Assembly (NCBI GenBank): GCA_024206355.1 | Contig: JAAGZM010000491.1 | Location: 1 to 5,742 of the forward strand | Direction: 5' to 3' | Origin: Gammaproteobacteria bacterium | GTDB lineage: Bacteria; Pseudomonadota; Gammaproteobacteria; Enterobacterales; GCA-2746155 | Length of the DNA: 5,742 nucleotides | Part shown: positions 1 to 5,734 of the stretch, piece after piece | Numbering within the stretch: position 1 is the stretch's first letter | Layout: every line of letters starts with the position of its first letter | Notes under the pieces: generated by a model | Seen by the model: only the letters and a program-made list of their open reading frames with translations | Databases searched by the model: none | Told to the model about the DNA's origin: nothing | Position numbers and translations under genes: made by a program

Positions 1-353
1 ATTTTTTGCCAATCATCAACACCACGAAAAACATGAATATCAAAATACTCAACCCAAAATCCTTCAGGATCAGAGGGCACAACATGCCAATAGTCTTCAG
101 GTTGATAATAAGCCAAAACTGGTTTTTTTCCTGATTGAAAAATAATATAGCTATGTGGCGCATCTGTAACCGGTAAAATTGCAGAAAAATGTATGTTTAC
201 TTTAAAAGGGTAAACGTTATCATCTAAAAATCGCTTTTTTGGGATCCCAGAGGGAATAATCAACCCTGAATAACATTTGTCTTCCAATAAATCACCATAA
301 AATGACAAAATGTTCTGAAGGTGATCTCCATAACTATTTTTTTCTGTTAGCAT
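1..353 (-). CDS. pepQ: Xaa-Pro dipeptidase (prolidase), N-terminal part, cut by window edge
   Basis: Reading the complement from the ATG at 353 gives 117 codons plus two bases with no stop, so the gene continues past position 1. PepQ is a cytoplasmic metallopeptidase that cleaves X-Pro dipeptides and is about 440 residues long in E. coli. Only the N-terminal creatinase-like domain is present; the metal-binding residues lie in the missing part. Identity rests on recalled alignment with E. coli PepQ: FLDDNVYPFKVN (residues 42-53), then PVTDAP (61-66) and YYQPEDYWH (82-90), matching FLDDHPYPFKVN, PVTQVP and FYLPVDYWH. An in-frame TAA lies just upstream, so the ATG at 353 is the only reasonable start. 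A weak AGAGA ribosome-binding site lies 7 bases before it. It is divergent from fadB, as in many gammaproteobacteria, which supports the call. Confidence 0.92.
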   Translation of the reverse strand, partial: MLTEKNSYGDHLQNILSFYGDLLEDKCYSGLIIPSGIPKKRFLDDNVYPFKVNIHFSAILPVTDAPHSYIIFQSGKKPVLAYYQPEDYWHVVPSDPEGFWVEYFDIHVFRGVDDWQK

Positions 354-410
354 TTGAATTTCTCTGCATTAATTATTCTCACTTTTCAAGATAACAGCCT
401 TTGTATTGGC

Positions 411-439
411 TTGCCAGTATTGATTTCACTGGTTATTAT
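411..439 (+). promoter_or_regulatory. Probable sigma70 promoter of fadBA
   Basis: TTGCCA at 411-416 and TATTAT at 434-439 are separated by 17 bases, close to the sigma70 consensus. Transcription would start near 446, about 50 bases before the fadB ATG. It is the best promoter-like pair in the pepQ-fadB gap. I saw no equally good pair for pepQ on the other strand. Predicted by eye only. Confidence 0.5.
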
Positions 440-440
440 T

Positions 441-457
441 AGCTTATCTGATCAACC
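441..457. promoter_or_regulatory. Possible FadR-type operator at the fadBA transcription start
   Basis: A 17-base imperfect palindrome (AGCTTATCTGATCAACC) is centred on T449, with 5 of 8 symmetric base pairs. It covers the predicted start of the promoter at 411-439. FadR represses fadBA in E. coli from a 17-bp site of the form TGGTnnGACCA near the start. This site keeps part of that pattern (a T at the left, GAnCA at the right) but is degenerate. Alteromonadales may also use PsrA for this regulon. The position is suggestive and the sequence match is weak. Confidence 0.25.
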
Positions 458-495
458 TACCTGGGCATTAGCCCTTAAATATTTCGGAGAATGAA

Positions 496-2646
496 ATGCT
501 CTTTGAAGGACAATCCATAAGCTGCCAAATGCTTGATGGCGGTATAGCAGAGTTTTGCTTTAATTCACAAACAGGATCGGTGAATAAATTTGATCAACCG
601 ACCTTTGCTGAATTTAGACAAAGTGTCGACATTTTAAATAATACTCCTAACTTAAAAGGTGTCATTGTTACCAGTGGCAAAAGTGTTTTTATTGTTGGTG
701 CTGATATTACTGAATTTATAACGATGTTTAAGCTCCCTGAAGAAAAAATTCAAGAATTTCTAAAAGAGGCTAACGGTATCTTCAGCGATTTTGAAGATCT
801 AGGAGTACCAACTGCCGCCGCTATTAATGGTATTGCTCTTGGTGGTGGTTTAGAAATGTGCTTATGTTGCGATTTCAGAATTGCTTCTGACAATGGTTTG
901 GTAGGTGTTCCAGAAACTCAACTGGGGTTAATTCCTGGTTTTGGAGGAACAACTCGTCTACCAAGGTTAATTGGTGTTGATAATGCAGTTGAATGGATCA
1001 GTACAGGTAAACATCATAAATCTGCTGCCGCCCTTAAGACGGGCGTCGTTGATGCTGTTGTTGCAAATGAAATACTGAAAGAAGCAGCAATCGATACTCT
1101 TAAACAAGCAATTGCTGGCGATCTAGACTGGCAATCTCGCAGAGAACAAAAAAAATCTCCTCTCAAATTAAACCAAAATGAAGCACTAATGAGCTTCTCA
1201 ACCTGTAAAGCAATGGTTGGAGCCAAAGCTGGACGTAATTATCCAGCACCAATGGTTGCTATTGATGTTATGGAAAAATCCGCTCGATTAGGTCGGGATG
1301 AAGCAATGGCAATTGAAGGTGCAGCATTTGCTAAATTAGCAAAAACCTCAACTGCCACATCTCTAATTGGACTGTTCCTCAATGATCAAGCATTAAAAAG
1401 AGGCGCCAAGATAGCAGGAAAAACTTCTGAAAAAACAGTGGAAAGCGCGACAGTTCTCGGCGCTGGTATCATGGGTGGCGGTATTGCGTACCAGTCAGCC
1501 GTCAAAGGCATCCCAATCGTAATGAAAGATATCCGACAAGAGGCTTTAGATCTGGGTATTTCAACAGCAAGTAAGATCCTTAATAAAGGTGTGTCACTAG
1601 GAAAAGTATCAATACCAAAAATGACTGAGACACTGGCAAAAATCAAACCGACTCTTAATTATTCCGATATTGAAGGTACCGATATCATTATTGAAGCAGT
1701 TATTGAAAATCCTAAAATTAAAGATGCTGTTTTACAAGAAACTGAAGCATTGATTGATGAAAATACTATCTTAGCCAGTAATACATCAACAATCTCTATC
1801 GATCTTTTAGCCAAAAACCTTAAAAGACCTGAAAAGTTCTGTGGTATGCATTTCTTTAACCCCGTTCATAAAATGAAGCTGGTAGAAGTTATACGTGGTA
1901 GCAAAACTAGCGAACAAACGGTTGCTACAACCGTTGCCTATGCAAGTGCTCTTGGTAAAACACCTGTTGTAGTTAATGATTGTCCGGGGTTTCTTGTTAA
2001 TCGGATTTTATTCCCATATTTCAAAGGCTTCAGCTTGTTAATTCGCGACGGTGCCAATTTCCAACAAATTGATAAAGTTATGCAGCAATTTGGTTGGCCA
2101 ATGGGTCCTGCCTATTTAATGGATGTTGTCGGTATCGACACAGGTCATCATGCAGACGCTGTGTTAGCTGAAGGATACCCTGATCGTATGGGTAAATTAG
2201 ATAACGATATCATCAGCGTATTATTTGAAGCGGGTAGATATGGCCAAAAGAATGGCAACGGCTTCTATAGCTACGGTAAAGACAAAAAAGGTAAGCCGAC
2301 AAAAGTGCTCGATGACAAGATCGACGGGCTAATTAGTTCTATAGCCGCTCCTACAAAAGAGTTTAACCGCGAAGAAATTATTAATCGTATGATGATCCCG
2401 ATGCTAATCGAAACAATTCGTTGTTATGAAGAAAAAATCGTAGCAACCGTTGCTGAAATCGATATGGGATTAATTTATGGCATTGGATTCCCTCCCTTTC
2501 GCGGCGGTGCATTACGATATGCTGACGAAATTGGGCTTAAACAACTATGTGAACTAGCAGATCAATATTCAGATCTCGGCAAAAGTTATGAGCCAACAGA
2601 AAAAATGCGTGCTATGGCCGAACAAGGCGAAACCTTTTATCAGTGA
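496..2646 (+). CDS. fadB: Fatty acid oxidation complex subunit alpha: enoyl-CoA hydratase / 3-hydroxyacyl-CoA dehydrogenase
   Basis: FadB is the multifunctional alpha subunit of the aerobic beta-oxidation alpha2beta2 complex in the cytoplasm. It hydrates enoyl-CoA and oxidises L-3-hydroxyacyl-CoA with NAD+, passing 3-ketoacyl-CoA to FadA. Residues 1 to about 190 are the crotonase domain, with the GADITEF block at 68-74, the oxyanion loop ALGGGLE and catalytic Glu120 and Glu140 (E. coli Glu119 and Glu139). A helical linker follows. The NAD-binding fold starts at about 317 with GAGIMG (322-327) and Asp345. Dehydrogenase residues His452 (in MHFFNPVH), Glu464 and Asn502 are present, followed by the C-terminal helical domains to 716. 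E. coli FadB is 729 residues; the difference is mostly a missing proline-rich tail. The start is supported by GGAGA at 486-490, 5 bases before the ATG. All activities look intact. It is transcribed with fadA. Confidence 0.97.
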   Translation: MLFEGQSISCQMLDGGIAEFCFNSQTGSVNKFDQPTFAEFRQSVDILNNTPNLKGVIVTSGKSVFIVGADITEFITMFKLPEEKIQEFLKEANGIFSDFEDLGVPTAAAINGIALGGGLEMCLCCDFRIASDNGLVGVPETQLGLIPGFGGTTRLPRLIGVDNAVEWISTGKHHKSAAALKTGVVDAVVANEILKEAAIDTLKQAIAGDLDWQSRREQKKSPLKLNQNEALMSFSTCKAMVGAKAGRNYPAPMVAIDVMEKSARLGRDEAMAIEGAAFAKLAKTSTATSLIGLFLNDQALKRGAKIAGKTSEKTVESATVLGAGIMGGGIAYQSAVKGIPIVMKDIRQEALDLGISTASKILNKGVSLGKVSIPKMTETLAKIKPTLNYSDIEGTDIIIEAVIENPKIKDAVLQETEALIDENTILASNTSTISIDLLAKNLKRPEKFCGMHFFNPVHKMKLVEVIRGSKTSEQTVATTVAYASALGKTPVVVNDCPGFLVNRILFPYFKGFSLLIRDGANFQQIDKVMQQFGWPMGPAYLMDVVGIDTGHHADAVLAEGYPDRMGKLDNDIISVLFEAGRYGQKNGNGFYSYGKDKKGKPTKVLDDKIDGLISSIAAPTKEFNREEIINRMMIPMLIETIRCYEEKIVATVAEIDMGLIYGIGFPPFRGGALRYADEIGLKQLCELADQYSDLGKSYEPTEKMRAMAEQGETFYQ

Positions 2647-2656
2647 ATTGCATAAC

Positions 2657-2677
2657 TTGCGCCAATAATATGCGCAA
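2657..2677 (+). other. Small hairpin in the fadB-fadA gap
   Basis: TTGCGC (2657-2662) and GCGCAA (2672-2677) form a 6-bp perfect stem with a 9-base loop in the 46-base gap. It sits directly before the fadA ribosome-binding site AGGAGA (2680-2685). There is no T-run, so it is not an intrinsic terminator. It could modulate fadA translation or mRNA decay, or it could be chance. Confidence 0.3.
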
Positions 2678-2692
2678 TCAGGAGAATAGAAA

Positions 2693-3856
2693 ATGAATGA
2701 AGTTGTTATCGTTGATGCCGTTCGCACCCCCATGGGTAGATGTAGAGGCGGAATGTTTCGAAATACTCGCGCAGAAGAATTATCAGCAAGACTGATGAAT
2801 GCGCTACTTGAACGAAATCCAAATGTAGATCCTGTAGATATCGAAGATATTATTTGGGGTTGTGTTAACCAGACTCTAGAGCAAGGTATGAACATTGCTA
2901 GAAATGCAGCACTACTTACCAATATCCCTAAAACTACTGCGGCTCAAACCGTGAACCGCCTTTGTGGTTCCTCAATGCAAGCTATCCATACTGCAGCCTC
3001 GTCAATTATGATCGGCAATGGTGAGATATTTATGGTTGGCGGTGTTGAGCATATGGGACATGTGGCTATGGATCATGGTATCGATTTAAATCCTGCAATT
3101 AGTCTTAATACAGCAAAAGCCTCTGGCATGATGGGTCTTACTGCCGAACTTCTTGCAAGACAACATGGTATTGGAAGAGAACAGCAAGATGAGTTTGCCG
3201 TTCGCTCTCACCAAAGAGCACATGCTGCAACTGTTGAAGGTCGTTTCAAAAATCAAATTGTTGCAATGGAAGGTCACGATGCTGAAGGTCGATTGAAAAA
3301 CTTTGATTTTGATGAAGTTATTCGTGCCGACTCTACCATTGAAGGTCTTTCAAAATTGAGACCTGTTTTTGATCCTGTTAATGGCACTGTTACTGCAGCA
3401 ACATCTTCTGCCTTATCCGATGGTGCATCTGCAATGTTGATGATGTCAGCAGACAAGGCTAAATCTTTGGGATTGACTGTTATGGCAAAAGTAAGATCGA
3501 TGGCTGTAGCTGGGTGCGATGCAGCAATTATGGGTTATGGTCCCGTACCTGCTGTAAACAAAGCACTAAAAAGAGCAGGTTTAGAAATTGGGGATATCGA
3601 TTTGTTTGAATTAAATGAAGCTTTTGCAGCTCAAGCATTACCTGTTATCAAAGCTTTAGGCATTACAGATCAGGTGGATGATAAAATTAACCTTAATGGT
3701 GGAGCAATTGCTCTTGGGCATCCTCTCGGTTGTTCAGGAACAAGAATTAGCGGAACGTTGTTGCACTTAATGCAAGAAAAAGATGTTAATTTAGGTGTTG
3801 CCACCATGTGTATTGGTTTTGGTCAAGGCATAGCAACTGTCTTTGAACGTGTATAA
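2693..3856 (+). CDS. fadA: 3-ketoacyl-CoA thiolase, fatty acid oxidation complex subunit beta
   Basis: FadA is the thiolase that cleaves 3-ketoacyl-CoA with CoA to give acetyl-CoA and an acyl-CoA two carbons shorter. It completes the beta-oxidation cycle in complex with FadB. The protein is 387 residues, the same as E. coli FadA. The nucleophilic cysteine is Cys91 in NRLCGSSMQA. NEAFA at 308-312, His343 in GHPLGCSG and Cys373 in CIGFGQG complete the thiolase active site. The N-terminal VVIVDAVRTPMGR is typical. AGGAGA at 2680-2685 lies 7 bases before the ATG. The gap after fadB is 46 bases with no promoter or terminator seen, so the two genes form one operon, closed by the terminator at 3869-3902. 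It is fadA rather than fadI because it follows a FadB-type subunit in the fadBA order next to pepQ. Confidence 0.97.
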   Translation: MNEVVIVDAVRTPMGRCRGGMFRNTRAEELSARLMNALLERNPNVDPVDIEDIIWGCVNQTLEQGMNIARNAALLTNIPKTTAAQTVNRLCGSSMQAIHTAASSIMIGNGEIFMVGGVEHMGHVAMDHGIDLNPAISLNTAKASGMMGLTAELLARQHGIGREQQDEFAVRSHQRAHAATVEGRFKNQIVAMEGHDAEGRLKNFDFDEVIRADSTIEGLSKLRPVFDPVNGTVTAATSSALSDGASAMLMMSADKAKSLGLTVMAKVRSMAVAGCDAAIMGYGPVPAVNKALKRAGLEIGDIDLFELNEAFAAQALPVIKALGITDQVDDKINLNGGAIALGHPLGCSGTRISGTLLHLMQEKDVNLGVATMCIGFGQGIATVFERV

Positions 3857-3868
3857 TACCTACTAATT

Positions 3869-3902
3869 CTGCAGCGGCAACAAGTCTTGCCGCTTCAGTT
3901 TT
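3869..3902 (+). terminator. Intrinsic terminator of fadBA
   Basis: AGCGGCAA (3873-3880) pairs perfectly with TTGCCGCT (3887-3894) across a 6-base loop. CTG/CAG extends the stem beyond one mismatch (C3872/T3895). TTTT follows at 3899-3902. It begins 12 bases after the fadA stop, the expected place for a rho-independent terminator ending the operon. Confidence 0.85.
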
Positions 3903-3930
3903 AACGCCTTCAGTGTCAACCACTTTGTCC

Positions 3931-3958
3931 ATGGTTCGTTTATTACTACTGAAACCAT
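3931..3958. repeat. Short inverted repeat upstream of the Spy-like gene
   Basis: ATGGTT (3931-3936) and AACCAT (3953-3958) are perfect inverted arms separated by 16 bases, about 20-50 bases before the ATG at 3979. The placement would suit an operator or a leader hairpin. I could not identify a convincing -35/-10 pair in this gap (CATAAT at 3956-3961 is the best -10), so the role is unknown. Confidence 0.25.
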
Positions 3959-3978
3959 AATTTTAATCGGAGAAAACT

Positions 3979-4479
3979 ATGTCTAAGTTACTGTTATCAA
4001 TTATTGTTACCTTGTCTTTATTGACAACCATTTCCATTCAAGCAACAAAACCAAACCCTGAAAATCGTCAAGAACTTCAAGCCATTAAAATGGAAAAAGC
4101 TAAGTTACAAACACAAGAACGCCTGTTGCGACTAAAGCAAACCCTAAACCTACAAAAACAACAGCTTCCCGCCTGGTCTGCCTACGAAAAATACATGCAA
4201 GCAAGCACCAACAAACAAATGTTTAAGGCTGTAGATCTTCGAAAACAATATTATAAAACAGGCATACCACCAACAAGTATTGATCTCGCAAAAGCTAACA
4301 TTGATCGTTTAGATAAAAAGCTCGGGTTAGCAAAAGAACGACTGGTAATATTTTCTGCTTTATATCAAGAACTTAATGATGAGCAGCGAGCTACTATAGA
4401 CAAAATGTCGCTTCGTAAAGTCAAAAAAGCAGCTAAAGAGGTTAGAAAAAAACGCAACAAAAAGGACCGAAAAAGATAA
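3979..4479 (+). CDS. Secreted Spy/CpxP (LTXXQ)-like protein with a basic tail
   Basis: This 166-residue protein has a signal peptide: MSK, a hydrophobic run to about residue 20, and probable cleavage after IQA22. The mature part is predicted helical and highly charged. Two segments resemble the paired LTXXQ units of Spy/CpxP-type periplasmic proteins: LNLQKQQLPAWSAYEKYM (56-73) and FSALYQELNDEQRATIDKM (125-143). The LT residues of the motif are replaced in the first unit, so the match is remote and rests on pattern, not a search. Family members include chaperones and envelope-stress or metal sensors; which role applies here cannot be told. The tail from 146 to 166 is remarkable: 14 of 21 residues are Lys or Arg, suggesting contact with an acidic surface, nucleic acid or phospholipid. 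GGAGA at 3969-3973 supports the start. It follows the fadBA terminator and directly precedes tusA. Confidence 0.7.
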   Translation: MSKLLLSIIVTLSLLTTISIQATKPNPENRQELQAIKMEKAKLQTQERLLRLKQTLNLQKQQLPAWSAYEKYMQASTNKQMFKAVDLRKQYYKTGIPPTSIDLAKANIDRLDKKLGLAKERLVIFSALYQELNDEQRATIDKMSLRKVKKAAKEVRKKRNKKDRKR

Positions 4480-4482
4480 ACA

Positions 4483-4728
4483 ATGAGCGACCCTTTTGAA
4501 CACTATACTCAACTGCTCGATGCAACCGGATTAAACTGTCCAGAACCGGTGATGATGGTACGGTTGAGTATGCGCAAAATGCAAGTTGGTGAAACCTTGC
4601 TAATTATCGCAGATGACTCATCAACCACTCGCGATATTCCTAAATTCTGTACATTCATGGAACAACAGCTTATTCACTCTGAAGTTGAATCGATACCTTT
4701 TCGATACCTGATTAAAAAAATTACTTAG
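4483..4728 (+). CDS. tusA: Sulfur carrier protein TusA (SirA family)
   Basis: TusA accepts persulfide sulfur from the cysteine desulfurase IscS and passes it to the TusBCD-TusE relay, ending with MnmA in 2-thiolation of tRNA wobble uridine (mnm5s2U34). It also affects molybdenum cofactor sulfur supply. The protein is 81 residues, the same length as E. coli TusA. It carries the persulfide-bearing Cys19 in the signature GLNCPEPVMMVR, then ADDSSTTRDIPKFCTFME with Cys56, and RYLIKK near the end. The ATG lies one codon after the previous stop (TAA ACA ATG) and in the same frame. No ribosome-binding site is at the proper distance; AGGA at 4463-4466 is 16 bases away. Translation therefore probably depends on ribosomes ending on the upstream gene. 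No functional link to that gene is known to me. Confidence 0.95.
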   Translation: MSDPFEHYTQLLDATGLNCPEPVMMVRLSMRKMQVGETLLIIADDSSTTRDIPKFCTFMEQQLIHSEVESIPFRYLIKKIT

Positions 4729-4780
4729 TTATCTTTATTCATAGGCTCAAAAAATTCAAACAAACAATTTATTGAATTAT

Positions 4781-4796
4781 TGTTATAATTGTTTTT
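4781..4796 (+). promoter_or_regulatory. Extended -10 promoter of the DUF1285 gene, probably leaderless
   Basis: TGTTATAAT at 4781-4789 is a perfect extended -10 (TGn TATAAT). Transcription normally starts 6-7 bases after the hexamer, which is T4796 or A4797, and A4797 is the first base of the start codon. No good -35 is present 17 bases upstream, which an extended -10 does not need. The upstream DNA is A-rich. AATTAT (4775-4780) and ATAATT (4785-4790) form a perfect inverted repeat over the -10, which could be chance in AT-rich DNA or an operator. Confidence 0.6.
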
Positions 4797-5342
4797 ATGA
4801 AAGATAGCATAAACCCAAATAGTTTATTTCTGAACATCAACGATCCGTCGGCACCAGTTGATGATTGGGATCCTCCCTACTGTGGTGAAATAGATATCTG
4901 TATCCATAGAGATGGTCGTTGGAGCTATAACGGTTCTATTTTCTCTCGATCAAAATTAGTAAAAATGTTTTCTCGAGTATTAAAACGTGAGAATAATGAC
5001 TACTATTTAGTAACGCCTGTTGAAAAAGTTAAAATTACCGTTGAGGCAGAACCCTTTATTACAGTATTAGTTGAACGCAACCCTCAAAATCCTGAGAGTT
5101 ATGCCTTTAAGACCAATATGGATGAAACGGTTGTTGCAGGAACCGAACACCCTATTCTCGTTTCTGAGGATCAAAGTGGCCAGCCCTATCCAACTATTTT
5201 AATTAGAAAAAACTTACATGCACTAATATGCCGATCTGATTATTACCAATTAGTAGAATGGTCCACAACTGAAAAACACAATGAAAAAAACCGTTGTTTT
5301 ATAGTCAGCAATAATCAACGTTTTACTTTAGGTGAATTCTAA
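4797..5342 (+). CDS. DUF1285 domain-containing protein
   Basis: This 181-residue cytoplasmic protein has no signal peptide or membrane segment. It fits the DUF1285 family, proteobacterial proteins without an assigned biochemical function, some with solved structures. The family-like blocks are PPYCGEIDICIHRDGRW (26-42), FSRVLKRENNDYYLVTPVEK (58-77), the TNMDETVVAGTEHP stretch (106-119) and YPTILIRKNLHALICRSDYY (131-150). Length and block order look complete. An in-frame TGA at 4773-4775 and the absence of other start codons make the ATG at 4797 the first possible start; the next Met (residue 57) would remove the conserved first block. There is no ribosome-binding site before it, in line with the leaderless promoter. 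It lies 68 bases after tusA with no terminator between, so read-through from tusA is also possible. Confidence 0.85.
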   Translation: MKDSINPNSLFLNINDPSAPVDDWDPPYCGEIDICIHRDGRWSYNGSIFSRSKLVKMFSRVLKRENNDYYLVTPVEKVKITVEAEPFITVLVERNPQNPESYAFKTNMDETVVAGTEHPILVSEDQSGQPYPTILIRKNLHALICRSDYYQLVEWSTTEKHNEKNRCFIVSNNQRFTLGEF

Positions 5343-5362
5343 TATCAAAACTCAGGACTTAT

Positions 5363-5593
5363 ATGAAAATCAAAATCATGCCCATTAATAACTTAAGCCT
5401 TTCCTTTTACTCTGCTGGTGTTCCTTTGCTTGTTTTTTGTTGGCTTGATCAATGGCTGCAAATGTATCTAGTGTCAGACAAATTGCGCATACAGTTATTT
5501 ATTGTTGCAATCATTGTTATTGCAATAGCCGCGATTATTAATTTAACGAGTTATATTCTTCATTTTTACAAGTCGAATAACAAAACCCCATAA
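5363..5593 (+). CDS. Small two-segment membrane protein, family not recognised
   Basis: The product is 76 residues and mostly hydrophobic. A first likely membrane segment spans about residues 12-36, moderately hydrophobic and interrupted by an Asp (WLDQWL). A second, very hydrophobic one spans about 43-69 (LFIVAIIVIAIAAI at its core). A short basic N-terminus (MKIKIM) and a polar tail (KSNNKTP) flank them. I do not recognise a family or assign a function. AGGA at 5354-5357 lies 5 bases before the ATG, supporting this start over Met6. It begins 20 bases after the DUF1285 stop with no promoter seen, so the two are probably cotranscribed. The MITE-like element starts only a few bases beyond its stop, so that insertion may have replaced the native 3' region. 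Confidence 0.7.
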   Translation: MKIKIMPINNLSLSFYSAGVPLLVFCWLDQWLQMYLVSDKLRIQLFIVAIIVIAIAAIINLTSYILHFYKSNNKTP

Positions 5594-5600
5594 GTAATCA

Positions 5601-5605
5601 CTAAA
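5601..5605. repeat. Left copy of putative 5-bp target duplication CTAAA
   Basis: CTAAA abuts the left inverted repeat of the 124-bp element and is repeated in direct orientation immediately after the right one (5730-5734). Confidence 0.6.
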
Positions 5606-5729
5606 CCTAGAATCCTCAGTTGACCGGCTCTGACTTATGGTTATTTATTTCAAAACAGCAACTTACAGAAGGATTAGTATTCACCCATTGAGTGAGTTTG
5701 CCTACACATTTGATTGCACGGATTCTAGG
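5606..5729. mobile_element. MITE-like element with 10-bp terminal inverted repeats
   Basis: CCTAGAATCC (5606-5615) and GGATTCTAGG (5720-5729) are perfect inverted ends of a 124-bp segment. CTAAA lies directly outside both ends (5601-5605 and 5730-5734), as expected of a 5-bp target duplication. No transposase fits inside. On the minus strand one frame is open from the outer end to a TGA at 5616-5618, directly inside the left repeat, which may be a transposase C-terminal remnant. The inner sequence TCAGTTGACCG reminds me of IS4-family ends; this is from memory and untested. The family is therefore not assigned. It could be a MITE, an IS collapsed by internal deletion, or an unknown small repeat. 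Confidence 0.65.
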
Positions 5730-5734
5730 CTAAA
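5730..5734. repeat. Right copy of putative 5-bp target duplication CTAAA
   Basis: CTAAA starts at the base after the right inverted repeat and matches 5601-5605 exactly. A five-base match at exactly this offset is expected by chance about once in a thousand. Confidence 0.6.

Noticed and set aside
432..446. GTTATTATTAGCTTA as an ArcA site overlapping the fadBA -10.
   Set aside because: It matches the remembered 15-base ArcA consensus at only 9 positions, which is weak in AT-rich DNA.
1014..1646. Minus-strand open frames inside fadB (1014-1226, 1386-1646).
   Set aside because: They lie wholly within the well-supported fadB frame, have no recognisable domain and no ribosome-binding site; they are shadows of the coding strand.
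2569..3456. Minus-strand open frames across the fadB end and in fadA (2569-2922, 3086-3277, 3274-3456).
   Set aside because: They are antisense to conserved fadB and fadA sequence, with no family resemblance. They are not counted as genes.
4446..4452. A seven-base A tract in the Spy-like gene, phased as a possible slippery site (A AAA AAA).
   Set aside because: A-tracts are expected in a Lys-rich tail in AT-rich DNA. Shifted frames end within a few codons of the tusA start and give no plausible domain, and no stimulatory structure was seen.
4772..4777. TTGAAT as a -35 box for the DUF1285 promoter.
   Set aside because: It is only 6 bases from the TATAAT hexamer, far short of the needed 16-18. 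The extended -10 explains the promoter better.
5588..5640. CCATAAGT (5588-5595) and ACTTATGG (5633-5640) form an 8-bp inverted repeat followed by a T-rich stretch, like a terminator for the small membrane gene.
   Set aside because: The loop is 37 bases, the stem is AT-rich, no continuous T-run follows, and the right arm lies inside the MITE-like element while the left lies at the stop codon of the gene. Chance is the simpler explanation.
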